DNA of 64,000 nt from Pinus tabuliformis. Its lineage: Eukaryota; Streptophyta; Pinopsida; Pinales; Pinaceae. A program made the position numbers and the translations under genes. The notes below the pieces were generated by a model, which saw only the letters and a program-made list of their open reading frames with translations, had not been told where the DNA came from and did not search any database. The DNA lies in assembly GCA_031772625.1 (NCBI GenBank), contig CM062810.1:705720358-705784357 (forward strand). Direction: 5' to 3'. Every line of letters starts with the position of its first letter. The first letter of the stretch is position 1. This document shows, piece after piece, positions 44,109-55,967 of the stretch.

Positions 44109-44170
44109 TTTGATGGATCTTTTCCTTCAAGCGATCAAGCTTCCTCTGAAGGACCTGCTCTGATACCAAT

Positions 44171-45485
44171 TGTTGGAAATAATACTGAGAGGGGGGGTGA
44201 ATCAGTATTATCAGATCAATAAAACCTTTTCAATTTTATACTCAGAAACATATACGCGACTTCAGTTAAGTGAACCCGCGTGTACACGCGACTGTGTCTA
44301 AAGCAACTAGCGTATATGCAGATATCTTATGATTCAGTTAATCTTATCTTCAGTAAATGCATCAGAACATTATTAAGCAATTTAGCAGTAAACAGGTGCA
44401 GTATAACAGAACAGAACATCACACAAGAGCCACACACATGAACACCATGATATAAGGTGGAAACCCAATGTGGGTGAAAACCACCTGCTGCAATTCGTCT
44501 CTTTCTTCTTTAATGAGAAACTTCTTTTACAATATACTGGTGCAGTCCTTTACCAGTATGCAGGCTACAACCTGCAGAGGGCTACAACCCTCTCTCTTGT
44601 TTTCCAACTACTTTTGGAAGGGAGCTACAACCCCCTCAGCTCTTGTACTAGCTGATCCATTTACTAGTACGTAGGTGCTGACCCTACAACCTTCAGGGAC
44701 CACGTTTCATCAATTTTCAGACTGGATCCAAGAGTACAAAGCAAACATTACCGCAATACAATCATCAACTTATACTTGCATCATAATTCATTAAACAACC
44801 CAATACCGAATCACTGAAACCCTGTCATCAAGAACACAGAACCCAAACCAGAATCTAGAACTCTGCAACAACCACCAGAATCAGCAACAACCTGAAATAT
44901 CAACCCTTATCATGCATACGCTACTTCACTGTACCAAAACCGCGTGTATACGCGCTTTCTCCAAAGGCAACCCGCGTGCAGATCTAGAAATGATTACTTC
45001 TGCCTTTGCTGTCAGATCCGACCCTTGCCAAGCGTCCCGAACAGATAACCAGCAATACCAGATCCTCTCACTGCGTCAGACACCCACACACCCTTACTCT
45101 TTGCCTAGTGATCTTCTCCTTATATAGCCTTAGGCCTTGTTCAATACCAAGAGCCAAAACCATAGAAACACAATACCATCAACTTCAAAACTAGGGATCG
45201 ACACGCCCGTCGAGATACAATGGTCCGAAACCATAGGCACAACTTCCAAGGACTAACCGCCATGGACCAAAGGTGCTTTTCCACATACACGCGCTTTTTC
45301 TGAAGCCAACCTGCGTGTACACGCGACTTGTGCTTAACAAACCTGCGTGTATGAACTTCCTTGGCAAGCTGTACTAGGATCTGTCTTCTGAGTAAGTTGC
45401 CATCACCTGAACCAACTTCTGAGTATCTGTACCAACCTCTGAGTGAGTTGCCATCAAGGACAACACTTGAATCATAATGCCAACA
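44171..45485 (-). repeat. LTR C (outer 5' LTR)
   Basis: 1,315 bp; it ends CCAACA before the target duplication AAATC, where the sequence departs from the other two copies. Confidence 0.95.
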
Positions 45486-45490
45486 AAATC

Positions 45491-47917
45491 AATGCACCCC
45501 TAGTAAGGGTCAACCTTCTCTAATCAAAGCAGGTGCATAACTCAACAACTTGTTGTTGAACGCAGGTCCCTAAAGGGACAAGGTGCGTTGGGACTTAAAA
45601 GAACTATAATGAAGCATTCAAGGTTAGAAACTTGGGGATTTAACAGAGTCATGCTTAGGGCTTTATGTAGGGATGATGAAAAGGTGTTCATGGATGTTGA
45701 TTGATCCAGTTTGTAGGCCTATTGACCAGATGTGACAAAATGGCCTATAAAAGATTTCCCCCTAAAGCGCAAAGTAAAAATGGAAACCGATGACTGAAGT
45801 GCTTTAGTGACAAGTTCAAATCAAGAACAACTTGTTGTATCATAATTTATTACAATATATTTACATCATGATATTTTTGCAAAGGGAGGCATTCCCATGC
45901 TCAACACATAATCTAACATTACATGTACAATGATCAAGAAGACTTGTCCATTGATGACAAAGGGTGGACCCATGATCGGATGATTTTCTATATGATCATA
46001 GCCATCATACATTGTGATCTTGTATTAATCTTTAAATCGCAACCCAGATGGATGGAACTAAATTTAGGGTCTTCTATCGCGTTCACTCGATTGTCTAATG
46101 TAGAAGTCTAACCACGTGAATAAAGGAGTTGAAGTCAAACATGGTAAACACCGTCTGACTACAGGCCAATGGTATAAGCCATTAACAGATGTGAGAGAAA
46201 CCATTGATAATGTTTATGGTTATTAAGGTACAACAATACAAAATCTATCAGTCGAAGGCCAATGATGAAATATTTTCACCAAGAGAGAGGAGACTTGCCA
46301 TTGATGTATGTAATCCCTAAGGTAGTGAAGGGAGATTTTCTAATTCAACTTCCTTGATAATGAGCTGACATTGACAGGAAGCAACCCATCGCAGGAGGGC
46401 CTTGATGTATCCCCCATCAATGACACGAAACAAGTACCATGATTTGAGACAGAATGATGTTGATGTGAAACTGGTTCAAGAATGAAAAACATGGAATGAA
46501 GGCATAAGAGTATCATAGCAGATATCAAGTGGATGACTTCTCTTGAAGACATCAGCGACACTGAATGGAGTTGGCGGCATTGAGCCAAAATTGAAAGTGA
46601 AGGCTTTAAAATGGTTTGGTGAACAAAAAGACAAGTATATTTCCCAACCCAATAGCCACAAAGATGAAGTGGAAGAGTATCGTGTTCAAGAGCAAATCAC
46701 TTCCATTAATAGGTGGAGTATCCCATTCTGTCGATTTCCCCAACCATTACTTGCCAATACCTCCTTATTTTTTAACAAGCTTGAGGAGGTTAACATATGC
46801 TTGATCTATAAGTTCATCCTTCAGATGAATCCCTCTGAGTATGTTTAATGAACCCTGAGAAGGAGCGGTTTAGTTTCATCATGTTCGATGAGTCCATTGT
46901 TTTTTGATGTTTTTGCGTGTCTAGGGAAGTTCCAACTCGACATATTTTTCATGTTTAGAGAGTTTGAAAAAGAGGCAAAAAAAAAAACTCCAAAGGTTCA
47001 TTTTCATAGATAGTCTCTTGAGTCTGAAAGGGTAGAAAACAATACTTGGGAATTGCTCTTAGCGATGTTTGACTAAGGTATTCCTTTTTCATAAATAGTC
47101 TAGCTCAGTACGGAAAAGGTTTAAACTTGTTTTGGGTAGAAGTGTTTTCATTTACTTTAACGAGTTTGAAAAAGAAAGTGCTCAGAAATATTTTCATGTT
47201 TAGGGAGTCTAAAAAGAGACGAAAGAAGTTTCTAGGGGGTTGCTTTTTTGTAGATTTGCAGAGCCCGAAAAAGAAATAAAAGTATGCTCCTTGGTAAAAA
47301 TTACGTGTTTCAATCCAGACATCGTCAAATACTTTAAAACAATCATCATCATGCTCAAAACACCACCAAAATATTTAGAATACCTATTTGATGATAAAAC
47401 TAAGTCATATCTAGGTCAAAACACTAATAAACTAGTAAACTAATGATGAAAATGACCATAAAATAGGCAAAAGGTAACTCATTTTTACCAGTTCACATTT
47501 ACCTCTTGGAGGGTGAGTTCTGAGTATTTTTTCCCCAAATATTTTGCAACTAATAGTGACCAATCGAGTGGATCATTTCAAGTGTTTTCACTTCCAGGCA
47601 GGGGCTAGAACCTTTCTCTTTCTTTTCATGGTTCCATTTTTTTATATTTCATGCACATTTTTCAAGTTTTTGAGGGCCCTAGGGCTCTAATTCCTCACCC
47701 TAGGTTCAACACACCCTTAAAAGGTCGAAAAGTGCATTGATCAGGAGGGAAATACACTGAGGTTAGTGCTACAACACACTGTCTACCCTTAGGAGGGTGT
47801 GTTGGGCACAATCCCAAACTTATTTTTGCTTATTTGCCTCAAACTTTCACTAGTTTTTTGCATGAAATTCATCCTAACGATCCTCCTTGTGATGTTGCAA
47901 GTGCCTACTAGAAAAAA
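45491..47917. other. old non-coding repeat-like sequence
   Basis: No gene is recognised. Between about 46940 and 47280, variants of 'ttttcatgtttag(a/g)gagt(t/c)t(g/a)aaaaag' recur as a degenerate repeat. Near 47705 and 47803 the motif CAACACACCCTT occurs in opposite orientations. Frames at 46543-46848 and 47240-47443 have no known domain. Confidence 0.45.
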
Positions 47918-48780
47918 ATGGCCTTAATATGGAGGGAAAGAGAACATGAAGAACAAGATTTGACTATAGCTAATGATCCTGCCACAATCCAGGCTTTAAG
48001 AGATTGTGGACTCTTAAAATTATTCTAGCTTCTTGGTATGAGGCAAAAAATAGAATTATTGAGGTATCTTGTCCATGCATGGGATGTTCAAGCACAAGAA
48101 TTCAGACTTGGTGCACATACACTAGAAATACAGGTAGAGGATATATATTTCTTGACTAGTCTATCAAGGCAAGGTGCCCCCATCTCTTTTTTTGGTTCAA
48201 GGAGTGGTGGAGAGACAGTCAAAGATTATGTCAGTGCACATTATTGACTGAGATCCCAATCGACGAAGGATGGAAAAAATGATATCAAAGACGTAGTCCA
48301 TTTTCCTTTAAAAACAATCATGTTCATTATTGTTAGATAGGTCAGCAATGCATCTCTTCATGTGGTGAATAAGTCACATATGTGGTATGCTCTAAAATAT
48401 CTAGAGCCAACAATATTTAACTGGAGTGAAGGGGTACTCGTAAACATCAAAGAGAAGCTGACTAAGGAAAAAGATAATGAGTTTAATAATTTTGGCTATG
48501 GTTCAATTCTGATTTGTTTTTCTTTAGAAAGAATTCCATTTCTCAGGCCACAACATATTGCACTTGAGCCCACAAATCCAAGAGTCCCACAGATGTGGAG
48601 ATCGGTGGATCCCATGTCTAGACAGTTGGTGCATCATCGATGAGCTTCACACATGTCTTCTTCAACTAGCTGCATATGCAGCTCATTATGAGAGAAGACT
48701 GTCCATAAGCAGGGAAATATTTTCCATAGAGACCTGAAGCTCATACTTCCTGATGGCGAGCAAAGCGGTGCCATAGGTAA
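47918..48780 (+). pseudogene. plant-mobile-domain-like ORF, decayed
   Basis: Plus-strand pieces in more than one frame form a colinear protein: MALIWREREHEEQDLT, IQALRDCGLLKL, LLRYLVHAWDVQAQEFRLGA, LEIQVEDIYFLTSLSRQGAPISFFG (48040-48180), VNKSHMWYALKYLEPTIFNWSEG (48363-48430) and ERIPFLRPQHIALEP (48527-48570). The 'W...F......L.I...DIYFLTGL..RG.P' pattern is typical of the plant mobile domain, found in MAIN-like proteins and carried by some plant transposons. Stops at 48027 and 48244 and frame changes make this a dead copy. The domain name is a judgement from pattern, not a search. Confidence 0.5.
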
Positions 48781-49280
48781 AATCATTTTGACAATTTTTG
48801 TATTTTTGGGTTTTATAATTCATTTGTAAATTTTGTTGTATCCAAGACTAAACAATTGGTTTGTACACATGCATATATTGGACCCATTTGAACAATGGGC
48901 TCTTCTTATCTTCATCATGCTGGAGACCCAAAACAAGCACCAACAACAGTATAGGTTGTTGCAGTAGGACAAGAGGTACTAAAACATCTCAATGTGACTG
49001 AGACCCTAGTAGAGGTTGAGTGTCATATGGAGGGATTGACCCATGGCATAGCTGAGACTAGGGTCGGTGAGCTCCTTATGAGACTACAACGACACACTAT
49101 CAGTGTGTCTAGACGTATCAGTAGACTACTGTGAAATGGCTCCTGCAGTTGTGTGCCATCATGAGCACTATGATTAGTCTACTAGGAGGATGATAGCCAT
49201 ATTTTGATTGCTTATATGTTTTATAACATGTGGTCACATGTGCCTTGGGCACAAATTTTATAAAACCAAAACTTTGAGAT

Positions 49281-49313
49281 ATATATATCTATATATATAT
49301 ATATATATATATA
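49281..49313. repeat. (AT)n microsatellite
   Basis: A TA dinucleotide run with one C interruption. Confidence 0.92.
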
Positions 49314-49399
49314 ACTATCCTCAGTGTTTATTATAAATATATTATTCCTTTTAATGTGATGTGATGTCTATTGAATTAATTCACATGTGTCGCAAATGT

Positions 49400-49815
49400 C
49401 TATCTAAAACATGATTTGTCAATGCATCTATCAATATATTTAGATTTCTAGAAATATGTTGATACTGAATGAAATCAAAATACCTTTCTAGAAGGAGAAC
49501 GTTCATGAACATGTGAAACAGAGTTGGACTTCTAACCAAATAGACATTAGTCAATTATAGTACTTTAAGTTATGAGATGATTCTAATAACTATGTGGTGG
49601 ATACCATGGGAAATAACATCAGTCAATAGTTCGATCACCACGTTGTACTAAGTAATGTTATTTGTAGAACGAACGATAAAAGTTCGATGTAAACTCACTA
49701 ACTCGCCATTTGGAGCATATATAGCCCAAGCTGCAGAAGAGAGGTCCTAAGTACTACGACTAGCACCATTAACATAACCAACATATGGTTCAAAGGACGT
49801 TGACATTTTTAAACC
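49400..49815 (-). pseudogene. second (archaeal-like) RNase H fragment of a Ty3/gypsy element
   Basis: On the minus strand: VGYVNGASRSTQDLSSAAWAIY, PNGELVSLHRTF, TNNITQYNVVIELL, then a degraded middle and FDFIQYQHISRNLNILIDAL. This is the RVT_3-type RNase H fold, in which the first catalytic Asp (usually in 'FDGAS') is replaced by Asn here. Several stops occur. It lies beyond the integrase end, not between RT-RNase H and integrase as in Tat-type elements. Confidence 0.7.
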
Positions 49816-49886
49816 AAATGTAAACAGGATTAACAGAAACCTTAGAAACTCTAAAGGGAACACACTGCAAACACAGTCAATCACAC

Positions 49887-50960
49887 CTATATATAGTATG
49901 TACACAGTGCACTACGCAAAAAATTAAGCATAGTGTTTCTTAAGGTGAATCCATTTGTAGGTTGCGCCAAGGGAACTCCATCAAAATCAACTAGCTCATA
50001 GGCCCCTTTAGCAAGAACATGTTTGACAATATATGGACCCAGCCACATTGGCTCAAACTTCCCTGATCCTAATTTATCAGACTCTTGATCGTATAACAAA
50101 ACAAGGTCTCCTTCTGAGAAGACACGAGGCTTGACACTCTTTTCATATTGTGCCTTGATATGTTTCTTATGGGCTTCATTAGCCATTGTAGCATCACGGT
50201 GGGTTTCATCTAAGTACGCTAGATGTAAGAGACATTCCTCTTCCATAGATGTGGCAAGGAGGAGTTTGAAAATGAGTTTGAGGGATGGAACTTAACATTC
50301 AATCAGAAGGATTTCTTCTAGACCACAAACCAATTAGAATGGTGTGAACCCAGTAGCAGTCCTAACAGAAGTTCGGTATGCCCACAAGGCTACATAAAGA
50401 ATAAGATGCCAGTCTAATTTATGGGCCCCCATAATATGTTCAAGCATTGTTTTGATAACTTTTTTGATTGACTCAACTTGCCCACTTTCTTAAGGGTAGT
50501 AGGGAGTGGAAATTTGATGGGAAATTCCCAACTTGGCAGTCAGTTCGGACATCATGTGTGATTGCAAAAATGTTTTCCATGGTACATGACTACATCCTAT
50601 GGAACACCATACCGCAAAATGACATGGTTGAAGAAAAATAGAGAAGTTGTTTCGAAGGTATTGTGATATGTAGGCATCTCCTCTTCCCACTTGGTAAAAT
50701 AATCAACCTCTACAATGATATAGCCATGCTCCCCAGCCAATTGAGGGTTACATTTCATGAAATCAATGCCCTATTTCACAAAAGGACCCATGACGATAAC
50801 AAGATGCAAAGGAGAAAGTGGATCATGGATATTTTGATCATAAATCTGGCATGCATGACACTTTTGGATGGCAAGGATACAATCACAAAATATGGTGGGC
50901 CAAAAGTAACCAACACATAGGATCTTCTTTATGATGGAATATCTAGACAAATTACTGCCA
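49887..50960 (-). pseudogene. Ty3/gypsy integrase, decayed
   Basis: 50246-49887 is the C-terminal domain and upstream helices (HKKHIKAQYEKSVKPRVFSEGDLVLLYDQ, GKFEPMWLGPYIVKHVL). Higher up, frames at 50690-50490 give the core (WEEEMPTYHNTFETTSLFF, FNHVILRYGVP, WEFPIKFPLPTT). About 50960-50800 gives degraded zinc-binding and early core pieces. Stops and shifts are frequent, and the catalytic acids are mostly lost or altered. Confidence 0.82.
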
Positions 50961-51113
50961 CATGCCCTTAAATGGAATTATTTTAAGACTTTTTCAACCT
51001 CCTCATGGGTGAGGAACCTTTGAAAAACCGTATTGATATCGCGACGATAGAGAGTATCACCAATTATAATATAATGTTTAGGCGGGATGAAAATCCACTT
51101 AGGCATCTCCATA

Positions 51114-51690
51114 TCACGGGTCAAATGATGAGATAAAAAATAATGACTCATCTAGAATAAAATCGTTGGATTTCGTTTCAGTTTCAGTATTAGGAAGGTC
51201 GCAAATTAACTCAACAAAAACTAGGGATATGTTTGACTTGGATTTGATGAATTCCAAATTGAACTCTTTTAAGATGAAAATCCACTTAGAGTGTTTGCCC
51301 CCCAATAACTGTTGTGAGAGGATGTACATCATGGGGTTGCAATCCGAAACAACCATAGTTTTGCGGAGCAAGATATAATGGTGAAATATCTTGACAACTT
51401 TAACAACTTCCAAAGCTAACTTCTCGACATGGGTGTACTTGACTTCGGTATCATTGAGATTTCGACTCAAGAAATAAATAAGATGTTTAGTTCCTACATC
51501 GTCCTCCTTAACCAATACCATGGAAATGGTAGTACTTACAGTAGCGAGGTACAAGAAATAATTGCATCGATATTTAGGCGGATATAACAAGGATGCCTGA
51601 ATTAGTACATATTTCAAGGCATCGAACACCTTCTGAGAAGTGTTTTCCCAATGGAAGGGAACCCATTTCTTTAGCAAATGAGTAAATCCT
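51114..51690 (-). pseudogene. Ty3/gypsy RNase H following RT
   Basis: The open minus-strand frame (187 codons) reads KWVPFHWENTSQKVFDALKYVL, LYLATVSTTISMVLVKED, HLIYFLSRNLNDTEVKYTHVEK and VVSDCNPMMYILSQQLLGGKHSKW. This is the RT_RNaseH domain; the first Asp of the usual 'YLDAS' is missing (LYLATV), so activity is unlikely. Confidence 0.85.
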
Positions 51691-51699
51691 TTGGTTATT

Positions 51700-52420
51700 T
51701 CATCGTAATTGGGAACAAACCTTCAAATAAAGTTACCCTTCCCTTAGAGTCATTGAAGCTGAAAGAGGGAAGAAGGAGCAAGCAAATATATGATCACCTG
51801 AACTTTCAAGGGATCAATTTGAATTCCTTGTTTTGATACCACAAAATTGAGAAGATTCCTAAAGTTTACACAAAACACACATTTGTGCGGATTGAGTCAA
51901 ATTTTATAATGTCTACATCTTTAAAATATGGCCCTAAGATGCATCAGGTGATCCGCCCGATGTCACGAATGAGTTGGCAGATCATCCAAATAAGGTTGCA
52001 TAATGTGTTTTTTGTCTTCGAAGGGATAATTCATTGCCCTTTGAAATGTAGCCTCAACATTCTTTAATCTGAAAGGGATTTTTCTATACGCAAATGTGCC
52101 CCAGGGACAAATGAATGTAGTTTTATGTTGATCCACTGGGAGAATGTTGATTTGATTATAGCTAGAGAAATCGTCCATAAATTAAAATATCTCACAACTG
52201 GCACAATCATCAACAATTTGGTCTATGAATGGAGTGTGATAGTTTTCCTTTAGACAAGCACAGTAGATGTCCTGATAATTGATGCACACACGAATTGTTC
52301 CCTATTTCTTCATGATAGGAACAATATTAGACATCCATTTAGTTAAAGGTACAGGATAGATGAAACCAACGCCTAGAAATTTTCAACCTCAACTTTAATA
52401 GTGACAGCCTTATTTGGATG
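51700..52420 (-). pseudogene. Ty3/gypsy reverse transcriptase, downstream part
   Basis: On the minus strand: HPNKAVTIKVEVENF at the right edge, then degraded fingers, then MDDFSSYNQINILPVDQHKTTF, WGTFAYRKIPFRLKNVEATFQRAMN and a YLDDLPTHS catalytic box (52178-51963). It continues upstream at 61799-62216 across the inserted 9.4-kb element. Confidence 0.87.
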
Positions 52421-53038
52421 TGTTAGAGTCGGTCTAGTAGCCCTCCATCAGCGATCAAAGCTCTTTGCATTTGCATAGGTAGGTGTCTCGTCAGTGTCAT
52501 TTTTGCATTCCATTAGGCATGCCATAACCCTGATGGAGGAGCTGGTGTCTTTGTCCCCCTCTTGGCATTGCTGGATCAAAGTCATTTCAGTCCTTAATCT
52601 CTTTTAAGCTTGTCTTGTCTTGTCTTGAGGTCAAATTCCTAGGTCTAGGGTTTTGGTCAAGTTTGTTTACAAGGTCATGTCTCTGAAGGTCAATAAGTGC
52701 TCAGCAAGCCAGAGGGATGATTTTAATGGTGTTTCTTCGCAAATTTCTATCTTGTACAATTAATTTACACCTTGGATTTAAAAACTCTGTTTTTAAAGCC
52801 AAGGTCATTTTTCAAATTTTTGTAAAAGTGGTGAAATTTCAAAAGGCTTCCAAGGACAGCATGTAACCCTGGCACCCTTGCCAAGATCCCTCAGATGCTA
52901 TCCCTGCAAAAAGCATCAAAGAAAAGCATCAAATCAATCAATTTCAGGACAAAAGGAAACCAAAAAAGTTAAGTTTATAAAGTGTCATGGAAAAAACATT
53001 ATAAAGTGGGTTATGATATGAAATTAATTCAAACAAGG

Positions 53039-53049
53039 CTATAAAAGCC
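53039..53049 (+). promoter_or_regulatory. TATA box in LTR (3' copy 59228-59238)
   Basis: CTATAAAAGCC in a C/T-rich downstream context is the best core promoter match in the LTR. Transcription would start about 53070, which puts the GC-rich repeats in the transcript leader. Confidence 0.6.
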
Positions 53050-53138
53050 CTAATCTCCCTCTATCAAACCTCATTATGCATCCAAGTGATAGAGCAAGTG
53101 CTTGCAAGAGAGATTGGGAGAAATTTGTGAGCTTAACA

Positions 53139-53256
53139 GGCGCGCGACCTGTCAGACCAGGCGTGCGACCCGTCAGAGGCGCGCGACCCGTCAGCGCCAT
53201 TCCAGCAGTGTAAATTTATAACGGGCGCGACCCGCCAGAGGCGCGCGACCCGTCAG
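53139..53256. repeat. GC-rich 17-bp repeat cluster in 5' LTR
   Basis: Five variants of GGCGCGCGACCCGTCAG at 53139, 53160, 53178, 53223 (shorter) and 53240. They are the most CpG-rich sequence in an otherwise AT-rich window. A sixth copy lies at 54615. Confidence 0.92.
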
Positions 53257-55629
53257 CGCCCTACTTACAAAACCGCCTGCAAATTCACCAAGGAGCCACA
53301 AATCGCCAAACTTCGTAAGGTAGGCCCTCAATCTTAAACAATTCTTGCTTGCCATGGTTAAAGGAAATCTTGATTGCATTCTCAAAGGCCTTCATTTGCA
53401 AATGAAAAGCTCCACTTTGCTTTGGTTTAAAGTTGTCCAAATGGCAGTCCATGTCATCATTCAGCTGAGTGTATCATGATTCAGAGGGTTTTCATCATCA
53501 TATTAGGTTCCATTGGGTCATGTTACACCTTGTTCATGCTTCAGTTGTGCCTAGGCAAGGTCATTTCCCTCTCCTAGGGTTTTGAAGGCAATTTCTCTTG
53601 GACGGTCAAATCATCGGCAAAACTTGTATCCTGATGTTCATACACCTTCCCCTATCCTTAAAGTACCTTATCAAACACTTCCCATCCCTTAGATCCGCCA
53701 AATTCCTCATTTTTGCACAAACCCTAGTTTCTAGCTACAACTTGGCAATTTTCTAGGTTTGGCCTGTGTTTTGCCCTTTTGGACCCCTTCCCCTCACTCA
53801 ATCTCTGAGATTCCACTTTCCCCTGCTTCCTAACATCCCTCCCTACTTCCAAAAATTTCCCCAAGAATTTAGAAGCCCCCTATCCCCTTCATTTCGCTCC
53901 ATTTCGACAAAATTCCTTGTTTCACACATCGGGACAAGTCGCACTCAAATGATGTTCCAGAGCAATAAAAGATGAATTTTGGAGAACTGAGAGAGGTTTT
54001 TGTCCATAACATGCCAAAGAAGAAACACCTCCTTCACTTTTTGCACAGGTGTCATGGTTTTAGAGAAATGTCAAAATTACAATCGTCGGATCCAAGGAGG
54101 TTGGCCAAGGCACTAAAACGACGGAAAAGGCCCGATCCACTCCAAATTTTGGCCAAAGCCTCTTTGATTGAGCATTGTACTTTATTGGGGAATCCCAGCA
54201 CAAATACCAAGAAATTTTGAGCATTTTGGGTAAATTTTGGTTTTTTTAAGGCAATTTGCAGGTTTTTCCCATTAACGGGTCTCACCCCCCGCACGACCCT
54301 TCATCGTGGCAACTCCATTTGGAAAAAACTCAGCATTTCCAAATTTTTCATGCAAAGTTACACATGCTCATGGATGGACTTGAGATTTGGTGAAATTTTA
54401 GGCCTCCAGAAAGTCAAAACACTAGCAAAAAATGACTTTCTGCCACTTTTTTGAATTGCAGAAAGCAGTCTTGGGAGATTTGATTTTTGACAAGGCAAAT
54501 GAACTCCAAATTCACAAATTCCAGTTGGGTTGGAAAGTATACCCAAAGACCTTTCCAACAAGCCTACGCTTGCCCAATTTGGACACCTTAAAGTGCCCCA
54601 AATGTGGTGCCAAAGGCGCGCGACCCGTCAGGCAGTTTTTTCAAAAATGCACTGTACAGCTCAGAAAACGCAGATTTGACTCAGTTTGACTTTTTGCGGT
54701 GAATTATGATTCTCTTTGATGTAATTATTGTAATTTTGAGACACTTTTACTCTTATGTAACACTTCTAGAATATTCATTCATGAAAAGGGTAAATATTAA
54801 ATGAATGAATTGGTTTCCTAGCTTATAGAGGCAAGTTGTTTTGACTGCCTAGTTTGTAGTGCTTAGTTTAGAAGTGGTTGAAACAGCTCCTAGGATAGTG
54901 AGCTCGACCCATGGAGGCAGGGAAAGAGGTTAGATCATCTATATTATGTACTTTCTTGTTCATTTTCATGGTTGGACTCTTGAGGGATAAGCTATCATTG
55001 TATTATTCACTATATCTCTGCAATTTTTGGCTAAGGAAGACCAGGGTTTTGCAGTCCTCTTTGGGATTCTTGTGGATTCATGTGTTGATGGTGTGTTTCT
55101 CAATGTACTTGTAAGTGTGTTATGTGAATCATTTCCTTTCTTTTACTTCTGCACATTAAACAAATGAAGTGTTAAAGTATGAATTCATGCTTGCCATGCT
55201 CTGCTTTTAAGTTTGTTTAATTTCAATGTTTTCTACTGTCTAAAGAGAATTCAAAGTCATTGTTTGCTCTCTTTAGCTCCTCATCTTTCATTCCTGATCA
55301 TCCATCACAATCAAAGGCATCAATACTGTCTTCTACCTCGCCCCAAGGAACCCCCTGCAGAAACTGTGTCCAATCCCCGCACCCAAAATTTCCCTCTCCT
55401 CAATTCGCCACCAAAAACCCAAAAAACCCTAAATCAACCTCTTTGATCAGTTTACTAGCCTAGTATTAGTGTTACCTTGTTGGTCATCTCATCTATTGAA
55501 GATTTTACCGAGATAGACCGGAGAGAGCCTTATCCTGCCCCGTAGGGCTAGCTACGAGGCTAAATGGTTTGATGTTGCCTTGAGGTTTACCTTTCTCAGC
55601 CTGAGGTGAAATTTCAAGCGCTAACATAC

Positions 55630-55647
55630 TGGCGACCATACTGGGAC
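55630..55647 (+). other. probable primer binding site
   Basis: TGGCGACCATACTGGGAC begins three bases after the LTR. The TGGCG start is common in Ty3/gypsy primer sites; the exact tRNA is not assigned. Confidence 0.65.
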
Positions 55648-55967
55648 GAACAAATTGTTTTCTCATTGATGTGTTTAATTCATAAGCTTAGACGGAGTCT
55701 GAAGATATGCCAGCTAGCCTTCGAAAACGCTCTTGTTTTGCATCAGCGCAAGTAGATAAACGCTGCTTCAGTCACCTCCGTGAGCTTGTGAATGTAACAC
55801 TTCATCTGCAATTTACCCCAGTACACATATCAAGTTCAGATCTGATTGTTGATGGTGGACAACGATCAGACACTTGAAAGGCTGAAATTATTCACTTGGC
55901 GACTCTAAATCAGTTTTGAGATCAGATCCAAAGACTCCACTGGAGGACGATCCCGACCAGCAGAAAC

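Larger units (their letters stand above)
36141..45485 (-). mobile_element. tandem gag-only LTR retrotransposon array (LTR-int-LTR-int-LTR)
   Basis: Three 1,315-bp LTRs (36141-37455, 40156-41470, 44171-45485) separate two 2,700-bp internal regions, giving an exact 4,015-bp period. A single 5-bp target duplication AAATC flanks the whole array (36136-36140 and 45486-45490). The LTRs start TGTTGG and end CCAACA. Gag, primer site and polypurine tracts place the element on the minus strand. No protease, integrase or RT is present. The structure is expected from one insertion followed by unequal LTR-LTR recombination. Copia type, Sirevirus-like by Gag architecture and repeated polypurine tracts (inference). 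Confidence 0.94.
52421..55626 (+). repeat. 5' LTR of the 9.4-kb element
   Basis: 3,206 bp. TATA-like CTATAAAAGCC at 53039-53049. A cluster of five GC-rich 17-bp repeats lies at 53139-53256 and one more at 54615. Frames such as 53766-53975 and 54432-54689 fall in the LTR and show no domain. Confidence 0.95.

Noticed and set aside
36141-45485. assembly artefact producing a false duplication
   Set aside because: Not excluded, but private single-base differences among the three LTRs and matching outer target duplications favour a real tandem array.
46543-46848. 101-codon ORF as a host gene
   Set aside because: It has no recognisable domain, overlaps an alternative frame of similar length and lies in old repeat-like sequence.
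53766-55463. repeated small ORFs in the 3.2-kb LTRs (also at 59916-61618)
   Set aside because: They occur in both LTRs with drifting sequence, on both strands, and show no domain or conserved start; treated as LTR sequence.
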